A DNA stretch of 64,000 nucleotides from Liriodendron chinense. Its lineage: Eukaryota; Streptophyta; Magnoliopsida; Magnoliales; Magnoliaceae. The notes beneath the pieces were generated by a model that saw nothing but the letters and a program-made list of their open reading frames with translations, was not told where the DNA came from and did no database searches. Shown in pieces: positions 21,615 to 32,200 of the stretch. The DNA lies in assembly GCA_003013855.2 (NCBI GenBank), contig PVNU02002850.1, positions 1,550,001 to 1,614,000 on the forward strand. The letters run 5' to 3'. Positions within the stretch are counted from its first letter, which is position 1. Each line of letters opens with the position of its first letter. The translations under genes and the position numbers were made by a program.

Positions 21615-23691
21615 TGAAATTACACCTTTTGGAGTAAAGGCGCATGCGTGCGGAAGCTTTGAGAGCAACTAGTATTATGACTAAGTCTTGAGGGGGGGGG
21701 GGGGGGGGGGGGGGTTAGGACCTTTTGAAATTCTTTTTCGCCTACTTAACAGTTTTAACAAATTAAACTAAGCAAGCAAGAACACTTTGGCTTCCAAGCC
21801 TAAGTGGGTCCAATCACAAGACTAGCATATGGTTTGAGTAATAATCTTCCTAGTCTAAGCATGCATAGATAATCAAATGATTTAACTAAACAAGCTTCTA
21901 ATCTATGCAACCTATGTAGACTTATGAGAATGGATCAATGAGCTCACGTCTACACAACTAAGTGAAAGTACATCTTGTGTATGGATGTGCCTATTTAGTG
22001 CCTAGTATACATTTTAATTAAGCATTCAAAGTTAAGTAATTAAACACAATGCATAATAAGAAATGGGCTCAAATACAATCACAAACACAAGCATGTGACT
22101 ACTTGTCTACTCCACTCTCGGTTTAAGTACTTAACCCCTTTGAGCACACCGTCATTCACTAGGGAGTTTAAATCTGGTTCCTTCCAATCAGGGTGTTTTA
22201 AATTGGCTCCACCCAACCAAGGAGTTTATAGGTTCCTCCCAACCTATGGGACCTACTTAATGTCACCTCAAGTCCTACTCAAACACAACGCACGTTTACT
22301 CCCGTGTCGGAGGCTCCCCCTTGGAGACTCCGTTCAGGCTCGACAAACGAGCCAAGGAGCGCCAAACAGCCCCTAGTCTTTAGGCCGACAAACGCACCAA
22401 GGAATGGCCAACGTCCCTAAAGTTTTAGGCTCAACTAATAAGCCAAGGATCGGCAATCGACCCTAATTCGAGTTTGACAAACAAACTCTACGCTCAACTC
22501 CCACAAGGAATTGAGTGAAAGGACTCTCTGCAATGACAACCTTACTTGACGGATGAGCCCCTTGATCAGCGCCGGTTAGAGTTACTTGATCTCCACTCTC
22601 CCGTGCTTCAATCAGCTTCCCTTGCTCCCCTGATTGTGTTGTCGCTGTGTCGCCAATGCCTTAGCTACACTTGATCAACCACATTGCAAATGATGCCTTT
22701 GATATACCCAAGGTGATAGGAGGGTAGGTTTAAGATCTTTATAACTTATGAGAATGGGTTGCCTAGAGGTTCTCACCTACAAAGATCTCATCATAGAGTA
22801 TTGGATAGAAATATGACTATCAAGATCAATCCAATCTCTAGAGATAAAAAGAGAGACAAGTGCATCTTCTTCTTGAGCTTTGAATACTCCATGCTTGTGA
22901 TGAATCACAAGGAAGAGCACTTTTTTGGGTTTGGAATAGAGCTCTTAATGATCTTCAACAATGGTAGCTTCTATCTCGTTAAAATTTCCTCTGTTAGCTC
23001 GAAAACTAAATCCCCCACCTTTTATAGATTTTCTTCCAATGGTAAAAAAGGGCAGATTCAAGTATCTCTGATTGATTAGAAAAAGGTCCGATTGATCGAA
23101 GACCTGTCCAACTGATCCAAGACATGTCCGATTGATAAAAAGTCTGTCTAGTAAATTCTCTGAAAGATATTCCGATTGATCGGAATCATGGTCCGATTGA
23201 ACGGACGGACCCCTTCCGATGGATCGGAAGTCTGTCCGATTGATCAGAAATTTTTCTAGTAGTTTTCAAACTTGCTGGAACAAATTCTGATTGATTGGGA
23301 CTTCTCTCCGATTGATCGAAGTCCAATCGGAACACCTGTCCGATTGATCGAAGATCAATCAGAAACTTTTGTTTGAGCTGATTTGATTACAGCAGCTTCC
23401 ACCTCTTTAATTAGTCTAACTCATCATGTTTTTCATGGAGTTCTAAGACTAATGATGATGACTAAGGGTATACCTAGTTAGTCCAAGTCATCTAAGAGGT
23501 TATGGTTTTGGGTAGGTTCAAGGCAAGGCACACCAAGGCATCTCTTTTACCTGTTTCTTCATCCTTGATGTATCTGGTCCATCTTAAGTCTCCGGTCTTT
23601 GTCTTCATTAAGCTCAACCGACACTAGACTCACTGACCTAAGTGATTGACAAACAAGGTGGACTAGTATGCCACAGAAAAGTGCACTAATA
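21615..23691 (-). repeat. Solo LTR, family S, copy 3 (inverted)
   Basis: 2.08 kb, on the minus strand TATTAGTGCAC...AATTTCA (first G of TG changed to A), flanked by a perfect GTTTG duplication at 21610-21614 and 23692-23696. It carries a TCCGATTGATCGGA array at 23085-23370 and a minus-strand TATA (CTATAAAAG) at 23019-23027. Confidence 0.9.
23085..23370. repeat. Palindromic CCGATTGATCGG array in solo LTR copy 3
   Basis: Repeated CCGATTGATCGGA-like units about 60 bp upstream of the minus-strand TATA box; same motif class as copy 1. Confidence 0.75.
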
Positions 23692-23696
23692 GTTTG

Positions 23697-24195
23697 TTGG
23701 GTAGAATGATTGGACTAGGGGTGGATGGGCTGGGCTAGGTTTAATGGGTTGGTTGCTTGGACATTGGCAAGTGGCACTCTAGCATTCAGAGTGTTGTCTG
23801 ACATGTGGCACAGCCCAAGTCTGCAACGGATGCTCCATTGCGTCTAGTTGTAGTTTGGGTTCCTTAGGTTCAATCTGAAATGGTTTCCTATAGGGTTTTG
23901 GGTATAGACTTGGGATCGAAATTAAACTTGGTTTTGAGCAAGTATAACTCATCCACGGTTCAGGTCTTGCTGCAATTAGTCATCCTATGTAGGGTGAGGT
24001 GCCTACAACATAACAACTTATTGGCTCGCTCCTCACTTATACTCTAAGTTTGTTTTTCATTGGGAAAATACCTATATTTCAAATAATCAATAAATAGTTG
24101 TCTCCAATCTTCTATCTTAATTTTAAGACATGGTATGAGATGTGTGGAGAGTCTTTTCTGTCGCATCAAGTGATGGCAAGAACCGATGCTCTCTT
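23697..24195. other. Unassigned intergenic DNA
   Basis: Half a kilobase without recognisable gene or repeat structure, following solo LTR copy 3 and preceding a Ty3 RNase H relic. Confidence 0.35.
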
Positions 24196-24199
24196 TTTT

Positions 24200-24640
24200 A
24201 TCCTTGCAATGGATTTCATGCTACACTACGGTTGCTTTAAATTGGCCAGTGCACTTGCTTTCACATTTTCTTGGTGAGGTACATGTTTTATTCGAATGTT
24301 CCTGAATCCTTCAAACAATGCTTGTGCATGCCGGTAATAAGGAAAGTAACTCGGGGCTTCTATACATCAAATTCAGTAGAAACCTGATTGATGATTAGTT
24401 TGGAATAGCCATATACTATCAATGATCGTAGATTCATTTCTTTGGTTATCTCTAACCTGATAATCATAATGTTATATTCTACTTCATTGTTAGTAGAAAT
24501 TGCCCCAGCGTAAATGAACAAAGTATGAGATCTTAAGGGATAATGAACATGACCCATGGGCCGACTCAAGAGTACTTTTGCTAGAGGGTAACCACTTATA
24601 TTAGCAATACTTGTTCATCTTAGATAGTCATCAGAGATCC
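24200..24640 (-). pseudogene. Ty3 RNase H-like fragment (distal half)
   Basis: Minus-strand frames give ISTNNEVEYNIMIIRLEITK, the NNxAEYxAL box of Ty3 (Tat/Athila side) or archaeal-type RNase H. SKLIINQVSTEFDV follows, and after a frameshift YYRHAQALFEGFRNIRIKHV with ENVKASALANL, the C-terminal His/Asp box. It continues the relic at 26675-27530, from which it is separated by the TIR element at 24649-26666. Confidence 0.75.
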
Positions 24641-24864
24641 TTTCATAATAGGGTTGCACACAATTCAATTTATCGATTGAATCGAATCGAACAAATTGAA
24701 TCGAATCGAATCGTTCCCCAAGATCAATTCAATTCAATTTGTTTTTTTATTTAAAATTTAATTTCAATTTTCAGTTTCGATCGATCGAATCGAATTGAAA
24801 ATCAAATCGATTTGTATCGAATTGAATCGATTGATCAAATTGAATTGAATTATATATATATAAA

Positions 24865-25318
24865 TTAATGGACGGCATGGATAAAATAGATATATCATAG
24901 TGTGTTTTATCTATGTTGTCCATCCATTTTTACATTTGAATTTAAGGCAAAATCCCAAAAATTAGAAAGATATATATCTCAGGTTGACCACACCATAGAA
25001 AAACAGTGGGGATTGAACGTCCACCATTAAATTCTTCCTGAGGCCCATTGTAATGTTTATTTACCATCCAACCTATTGATAAAGGGCACAAAGACCTAGA
25101 GGAAAGTTAAAAAACAAATATCAGCTTGATACCAAACTTTTAAGGCCACAAAAAGTTTTCAATAGTAAGCATCAATCCCCCACTATGGTCCACTTAAGAT
25201 TTGGATATGTCTCATTTTTGGGATAATGTCTTAGAATCAAATGAAAAATTGGATGGACGGCCTAAATAAAACACATACATAATGGTGGGGCCCACTGAGC
25301 TTTGAAAACACCTTTCTA
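24865..25318. repeat. Fold-back MITE, copy 1
   Basis: Two arms in inverted orientation: ggacggcatggataaaa... on the left is mirrored by ...ggacggcctaaataaaacac and tggtggggcccac on the right, with ATGTCTCATTTTTGG near the centre of each arm. About 450 bp. Confidence 0.65.
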
Positions 25319-25354
25319 CATATTTGCGCCCACACAAGAGTCCAAGATGAACCG

Positions 25355-25875
25355 GATTGCGTACTTAGTAACTTAATGCGCTTAGCATACTTAGTAAACT
25401 ATGTGGGGCCCATGATAATTTATTCGTTTTATCCACTCCATTCATCCATTTTAAAAGATAATTTTATGGCTCAAGCCCAAAATTGAAGCATATACAAAGC
25501 TCAAGTGGCACACACCACAAGGAAACGATGTGAATTGAACCCTTACCATTGAAAAATTATTGTAAGCCACTGAAGTTTTGAATCAAGTTGATATTTGTTT
25601 TCCATTCATACATGTCTACCTCATCTTACGAACAGGTTGGATGACAAATAAACGTCACTATGGGCCTTAGAAAGGTTTCAATAATGGAAATCCTTATTCC
25701 CATTGATTCATGTGGTAGAGTCCACTTAAGCTTCAGATATGCCTCAATTTTGGACTCAACGGCTAAAATGAGTGGGTAAAATGAATGGACGGTGTGGATA
25801 AACCAAATGCATTCAAAGTAGGCCTAACTGAGTACTCAGTACGACAAAAACAAACTAACTTAGTACGCAATTGAA
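25355..25875. repeat. Fold-back MITE, copy 2
   Basis: Terminal inverted repeat around ATTGCGTACTTAGTA (left) and TTAGTACGCAATTG (right), with family core GTGGGGCCCA near the left end and ggacggtgtggataa near the right. Confidence 0.65.
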
Positions 25876-25884
25876 ATTTTCCCA

Positions 25885-26310
25885 AAGAGTGAATTAGTTG
25901 TTATGCTGGTAATAGCTTGTGGGTGTTACCCCTACCATGTGAGGCCTACCTTGATGTATTTTTTGTATATCCATTCCATCCATCAAATTTTACGTCTCAT
26001 TTTAAGACATGATCCAAAATTATAAGAAGATCAAATCTCAGGTGGACCATACCAAGAGAAACAGTGATGAATAACCATTAAAAAAATATTTTTTGGGTCT
26101 CAAAAGCTTTGGATCAATACGATCTTTCTAATTTCCCTTTATCCAGATCTTCTTGACAATATCAACAGGTTGTATTGAAAATAAACATTAAGCAAATGTT
26201 ACAATGGGTCCTTTAGAAATTTTAATGATGAAGCACTCAATCAACACTATTTCATGTGGCATGGTCTACCTAAGATATGGATATGTATAAATTTTCACTA
26301 AGTACGTGGC
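25885..26310. repeat. Fold-back MITE, copy 3 (right arm truncated)
   Basis: The left arm (ccatgtgaggcctaccttgatgtat) and the central part are present. The mirrored end with the GGGGCCCAC core is missing. Confidence 0.5.
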
Positions 26311-26674
26311 ATCTTTGCAAGATAATGGTAAGTTGGATTTACACTTTTATTCCAAAACCATGTACTAGTTATTATGCATATGTTTTCAGAAGTATTTCTA
26401 CTAATATTATTATTTAAAGTACTATAAAATCCAAACCTACAAAACCTATAGGTTTTCAATTTGCAATGTGTGAAAAATCAAATCGAATCGAAAAATCCAT
26501 CAATTCAATCTTATATCAATTCCAAAAAAATTGGGGTCAATTCAATTTCAATTCGAAATTTCAAAATTAAGATAATTTCAATTTCAATTTCAATTTAAAA
26601 AATTTAAGATCAATTCAATTTCAATTTCATCCAAAATCGAATTGATCGAATCGATGTGCAACACTATTTTAGAA

Positions 26675-27535
26675 TCAAGGACAAGATGGGCAGCCAAAAA
26701 GTCTGTTATGGCTTCTTCGTTAACGACTTTCTATGGAACATACGTAATGTCAAATTCCGATAATAAGAGAGAATATATGGCTAAGCACTCCGAGAGCACC
26801 ATCTTGGACAAAATATTTCACTGGATCTGCTGAGACATAAGAATTATCTTCTAGGACAAGTAATGATTTCTTAACTTATGCAAGACAAATACCAACGCCA
26901 AGAAAATATTTTCCATTGATGAATAATTATATTCTCCCCCACTAGGGTTATGTTGGGATAATATAGTGCTTTCTCTTTGCTATCTCGATTCTCCTTAGCA
27001 AGAAGAATGCCTAACAAACTTTTGCAAGCAACTATGTATAGCATCAACAGTCTTCCTTTAATTAGTGTTGCGAGTACAAGGGGGCCGAGTACAAGGGGGC
27101 CACTTATATAGACGTTGGATTGAATTAAAGGCCTTCTAACAAGCCTCATCCCATTTGAAAGCTACCTTCTTCTTCATACGGTGGGAGAACAACTAACACC
27201 GTCCTCATAGATTTGAGATGAATCTATCCACATAAGTAAATTTGCCTAATAAAGCTTTTAATTCCCTCAATGTTTGAGGTGGCGGCATCTCTTGGATTGC
27301 TGTTTTTCTTGACTATATATACCTTAATCCTCTTTACTCCGTACAATAAAACTAAGGAATTTTTCCCAAGACAGTGAATACACAAGTGAATTCATGTGTA
27401 ATTTCTTCTTCTGTGATCTTTTGAAAATGACCCGAAGATAGCCACAGAGTTCTTCATGGCCATGAGATCAAATATTGTTTGCAGTGCATGTTGATAGGTT
27501 GTGCAAGCATTATTTTAGTCCAAAGGTAACAATAG
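26675..27535 (-). pseudogene. Ty3 RT thumb / RNase H relic (proximal half)
   Basis: Minus-strand translation recovers, with frameshifts, FGLKN-like sequence near 27520. EMPPPQTLRELKALLGKF then TYVDRFISNL follow near 27200-27310, the conserved Ty3 RT connection region, then VAFKWDEAC. Next is the RNase H entry (GRLLMLYIVACKSLLGILL, ENRDSKEKALYY at 26950-27060) and LLLSEFDITYV near 26750. Many stops; long dead. It continues at 24640 beyond the TIR element. The family resembles Ty3 elements with a second, archaeal-type RNase H (inference). Confidence 0.75.
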
Positions 27536-27539
27536 ATCG

Positions 27540-28020
27540 ATCCCTATAGGTGTGTGAAATGTGTGGCCTCCTCATCCTCCAGTTCCATTTTAATCTGATT
27601 ATTACTGGCATACCCATCCATGAACAACTCGTAAAACACCCATGCTGTGCAGACCCTATATGACATCCACTCCATCCATCAGGTTCACTCAATGTTAGGT
27701 AGGCTCTACCGCCAAAAATGAGGCACTTCAGCATCTCAGGTGGGCCACACCACAGGGAACAATGTAATATGACGCTAACCATGGTGTGTATCTTCATTAA
27801 ACAGTTCAACAGGCGGCGCTCACAAGCATGGAGAGAAGTTGAGAAAATCAGCCTGATCCCAAACTCAGGCAGGGCACAACGTGTGAACTCTAAATGTCTC
27901 AGGCACAATTTACATGGCCTCCATTGATGCGTCCCATCTGGATATTTGATGGGCCATATTTTGTATGAACGGTGAATATGAGGGTCCTCACTTGGAGGGA
28001 GTGGATTTTACACGGACGCG
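27540..28020. other. Non-coding DNA with fold-back family fragment
   Basis: 27640-27800 resembles one arm of the fold-back family (aaaaatgaggcac, ctcaggtgggccacacc). A 17-18-base A run follows at about 28026-28042. No gene. Confidence 0.4.
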
Positions 28021-28115
28021 CACACAAAAAAAAAAAAAAAAGAAAAGAAATTGTGGACCCCAGCAAGCTTGCATGCTCCAATAACGTTGGTTTGCCCTTA
28101 ACCTTAACAGCTGGA

Positions 28116-28118
<3 letters not shown>

Positions 28119-28161
<43 letters not shown>
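28119..28161. repeat. (CT)n microsatellite
   Basis: About 21 consecutive CT dinucleotides. Confidence 0.95.
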
Positions 28162-28164
<3 letters not shown>

Positions 28165-28323
28165 GGGCCTAAAACACCAGACTCAATTAGTATCAGTTTT
28201 GAACTTTCAGGCCCAAGCCTCGCCTATGGGTCTGGTACTCAAGCCCAAGGCCTTTCCAGGCCATGCCCAAAGGCACAGCAAGCTGGGCCAGCCCGATTGC
28301 AGCCCTAATGTCATTCACAAAAG

Positions 28324-28900
28324 TAGGGCTCTCAATGGAGCAGGTCAGATCCGAGATCCGTTTTGCTCCGAATCCATACAATGCAGATTTGGATCTTAAA
28401 ATAGATACGATTATTTGAATGGACCGGATTTGGATATTAAAATAGGTCCGATTACTTAAATGGACCGGATTTGGATTCACATAAACATATCCGAGTTCGA
28501 TCCAATCCAACTCATTGTCACCTTACTCTGTACATGTTATATTCACGCTGGCCATCCGTTTTCGAGATTATTTTAGGCCATGTCTCAAAATTGAGACATG
28601 CCACTCTCAGGTCAACCATAATACACTACACAGTGGGATTTGCATCATTTTGCTACTAAATTAAATATATTATATTATATAATTTTTAGATTTGGAATGG
28701 AGTGGATTCGGACCTAGATCTGACCCGAATCCGATGGTTAAATGGATTTTGGATCGGAAATGGATCCTACTATTTATAAATGGATCGGATATGGATATCA
28801 CCTTTTGGATCCGAATCCGATCCAAATCCATCTACAGATATTCGGATTTGGAGTCAGATCCAACTGGATCCGATCCAGATCCGACCCATTGCAAGCCCTA
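28324..28900. mobile_element. hAT-like MITE with perfect 8-bp duplication
   Basis: Ends TAGGGCTCTCAATGG and CCATTGCAAGCCCTA are imperfect inverted repeats; flanks are identical CACAAAAG (28316-28323 and 28901-28908). The sequence is dominated by GGATCCGAATCCGATCC-type strings. A piece of the fold-back family (about 28530-28650) is nested inside. No coding capacity. Confidence 0.85.
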
Positions 28901-29218
28901 CACAAAAGCTTGTTTTCTCTAGCTGGGAATGAAGGTATTTGTTTCACATTGACCTGGTAAATCATACAAATTCCTTTCAGGCTATGCAAAACAATCCTGC
29001 TTCCGGATATAAAGAGACTTGGAAGCTTGCACAAGGGCATGGCCATGCTGCCTATCACAGGCTGATAAGACTTAAGATATTAAAATTACAAGTGTGAAAG
29101 AATATTTGTTCAACCAATCAATTGGTTTCATCAAATGGATATGCAATCCTCACCAAAAATACAATGGAGTTCAAATGATGCAGTCGTGGGCGAGACAGTT
29201 GGAGGGAGACCCTGATCA

Positions 29219-29254
29219 TCAACCGGAGCTGACGGAAGAACTCATCACCTGTAT
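29219..29254 (-). CDS. GC5: GC5 terminal exon
   Basis: IQVMSSSVSSG then TGA. The short serine-rich tail is the least certain part; the acceptor is gttgacag. Downstream, 28910-29218 is presumed 3' UTR; no clear AATAAA signal seen. Confidence 0.75.
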   Translation of the reverse strand: MQVMSSSVSSG

Positions 29255-32200
29255 CTGTCAACGGATATAGGAAACATGAAAAACTAGATTGATTCTGAAA
29301 TATTGAATAAAGAGATGCCACTGTTAGGGAGTGGAGATTCTGTACCTTATTCACAAGCAAGTCTACTTGTTCTCTGTACATCTCTTTCAAGTCAATAATA
29401 TCTGCTCGGAGCTCTTCCAACTGCACCAAAAAGGCTTACATTGTAGTACCAAATGGACTTTTTCAAGTACCCAGCATTTATAGATAGTAGATACCAATGT
29501 GGGGAATTGGGAAGCCTAAAGAGTCCAAAACATGCAGTGAACTTCTGATGGCAATATGGCATAGAATTGGTGCCCAATTAACAATTTTGAGTGATCCCCG
29601 GTTCATCCAAAAGGTCTTTTCAAGATCTACAATGAGTGTTTCTTTGTTGTTGTGGGCCTCAGAATATGACCCAAAAGTTAGTGGCAGGATCACTAAAAAG
29701 TTCCAAAATTGTTAAGTTTTGGGGTAGTTTTGGCGTTGTTAAATAACGTTTTTGGATATGTAAGAATGGGCCTGAACCCAAGACCTCAATGTTGGGGCAT
29801 CGTTAAATAACTAGCCACTAGGATTGCAAATTACGTTGGGCAGGTTCGACTGTTGATATTAAAAGTTAGATTATGGTTTCTTTTAGTTCCTCTTATGAGA
29901 TTATGTAAGAAGGGCAGTTTTTCCCCTTTATTACCGAATTTGTAAGGTATTGATCCCTGTAGAGTAGTTATCTCTCAATGCTCCACATGCACACATCCCA
30001 TTCCCATTGCTTTCATTTGCATTGCTATTTTTCACTTCTTAATCTTTACGACCAAAACTGCACAAGCTTTGGGCTGGGAACAACTCAAAGAGGAGCTTTA
30101 GGTGTTTCCCTTGGCATCTTGTACAGGATTTCAGCTTTGAGACACAACTGTGGATGGGGCAATATTTTCTGGAACAATGCATGAAACATATAAATACCTC
30201 TTCATCACGTTCACCCATGAGCTCCAATGCCGCAGTGTGCCTCCGCCTTAGTGCTTCTAGCTCTGCTCGTAGCCCAGGCAGAACAGCTACCTCTGCTCGT
30301 AACTTTTCACACTGCAAACAAACAATGAGATTATCAACTTCAATACTTAGTGAAAAGATGTACGATGCCGATGGCAATGGATGGAAACTGACCTCTGCAG
30401 TCATTTTAACCAGCTCTTCAGAAAGAGAGTCCCGAATAGATTCCAAGGATGCCTGAAGTGAGGCAATAGTGATTAAAAGGGTAACATTATACAATTTCAA
30501 CCATCAACACCAGATAATGGAAAAACCGAATGCAATCAAAAAACAAATCTTGTTTGTTTGCTTGCGTGCATGCGTGCATGTGTTGAAAGATAAAATTTTA
30601 TTTAGGCCACAGCCGAAAAGAAAACAGAACAGAAAGACAGGAAAGGAAAAGGCAAAAACAAAACAAAAGAGAAACAAACCAAACCCTACAGACAAGCACA
30701 AACCCACGGCTGGCAAACCCCACCCAACATAAGCTCAAGGAACCCGCTCTCTAAGAAGGCATAGGGCCGTATTAAAAACCCCTACAGGAGAAACCCTCTT
30801 ATTACAGAAACAGAGAGCATTTCTTTTGCCCCAGATGGCCCAGAAAACAGCTAACATAGCTGACTTCCATCTTTTCTTCCCAAGCTTTCAACCTCCTCCC
30901 ACGTGTCAGGATTGAAAATGACCCTCAATAGAATAGGGCACTACCCAAGGCACCTCCACCATTGACAGAAGGCTGGACAAGATCAACGAAGAGAAGGGAC
31001 AATGGAGAAAAAGATGATCCACCATCTCTGCTTCAGCGAGACAAAGCAGAAACATATTAGGAAGGATAAGTCTTCACTTCGATGTTATCCACTGTGAGCA
31101 CACGATTCCTTCGAACCAACCAGGCGAACACCGCGACCTTCAGAGGAGCTCCACAGCGCCGAACCAGACTGGTATGACGAGGAGAATCATGAGATGCAGG
31201 CTTCGACAGGATATCATAGAAAGAGTGCACCGGAAAAAACTCTTGAGCTGCTGTTTCTCCAGAACAGTGCATCTTCTTCTCCAAGAAACAACACAAAACC
31301 CTGCAATCTGGAAAGGAGGCTAATTCTAAATGGAGGGAACCAAGACCCACTAGATCCGAGACTCGAAAAACAGTCGGCTACAGGGATGTCCTTGATAGGG
31401 AAAAGACTAACCAGGGAAGGCAAAGAAGACCGAGAAAAGAATCTCCAGACGAAATGCCTTCCCAAAATCTGATCCTTTCCCTGTTGCCAATTGAAAAACC
31501 CAGGCATTGGAAAACTAAAACGGCCACACGAGCAATCTCTTTCCACAAGGCAGAGGAGCAATAGAGGGAGGACTCCTTAGTCCACCATCCTATGAGGGAC
31601 AGACCATATTTGGCAGCCATTACTGACAACCATAAACTAGATCTCTCAACAACAAAGCACCAAGCCCAAAAGTACAGAATTAACAAGATCAAGGTGTTTA
31701 ATGCTTGCTCTCCCTTCCACCATTGGCCTACAAACCTCTTTCTAGTAAAGGAGAAGAACTGGAGGGTGACCCCTGCCAGAGCAATTCTCTCCAAAGCTTA
31801 TCGAGGAAAAGAACCAATCTAGGGCATCAGAAGAGAGACATGAAATAAAGCAGAAGGGTAGAAAGGGACGCTTTAGTCAATGTAATTCTAACCCAAGGGA
31901 GAGCAAATTCCTTTTCTAGGGGGAGAGTTTCATTTCCATCCTTTCTATACCTTCGTCCCAAATGTACAAAGTAGGCTTCTCGATACATAGGGGCAAGCCC
32001 AGATAAGAGGGAGGGATTTGACTTGACAGACAAAGGACACAGCTAGCCTTGAGATTTCCTCCTTCAAAAGATGAATCTTCAACTCACTTTTGGATCAATT
32101 AACCTTGAGACCTGAAACCACTTCGAACCAACACACTGTCATAGCCAACAGATCAACCATAGCATCATTAGCTTCACAAAAAAGCAGAGTATCATCTACA

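Larger units (their letters stand above)
24649..26666. mobile_element. 2-kb TIR (hAT-like) non-autonomous element
   Basis: Ends TAGGGTTGCACA and TGTGCAACACTA form an inverted repeat with one mismatch. Flanking 8-mers TTTCATAA and TTTTAGAA match at 6 of 8 positions. The element splits a Ty3 RNase H reading frame that resumes on the other side, which supports the boundaries. Subterminal zones are GAATCGAATCGAATTG-rich. The interior contains three fold-back MITE copies and no transposase. Confidence 0.65.
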
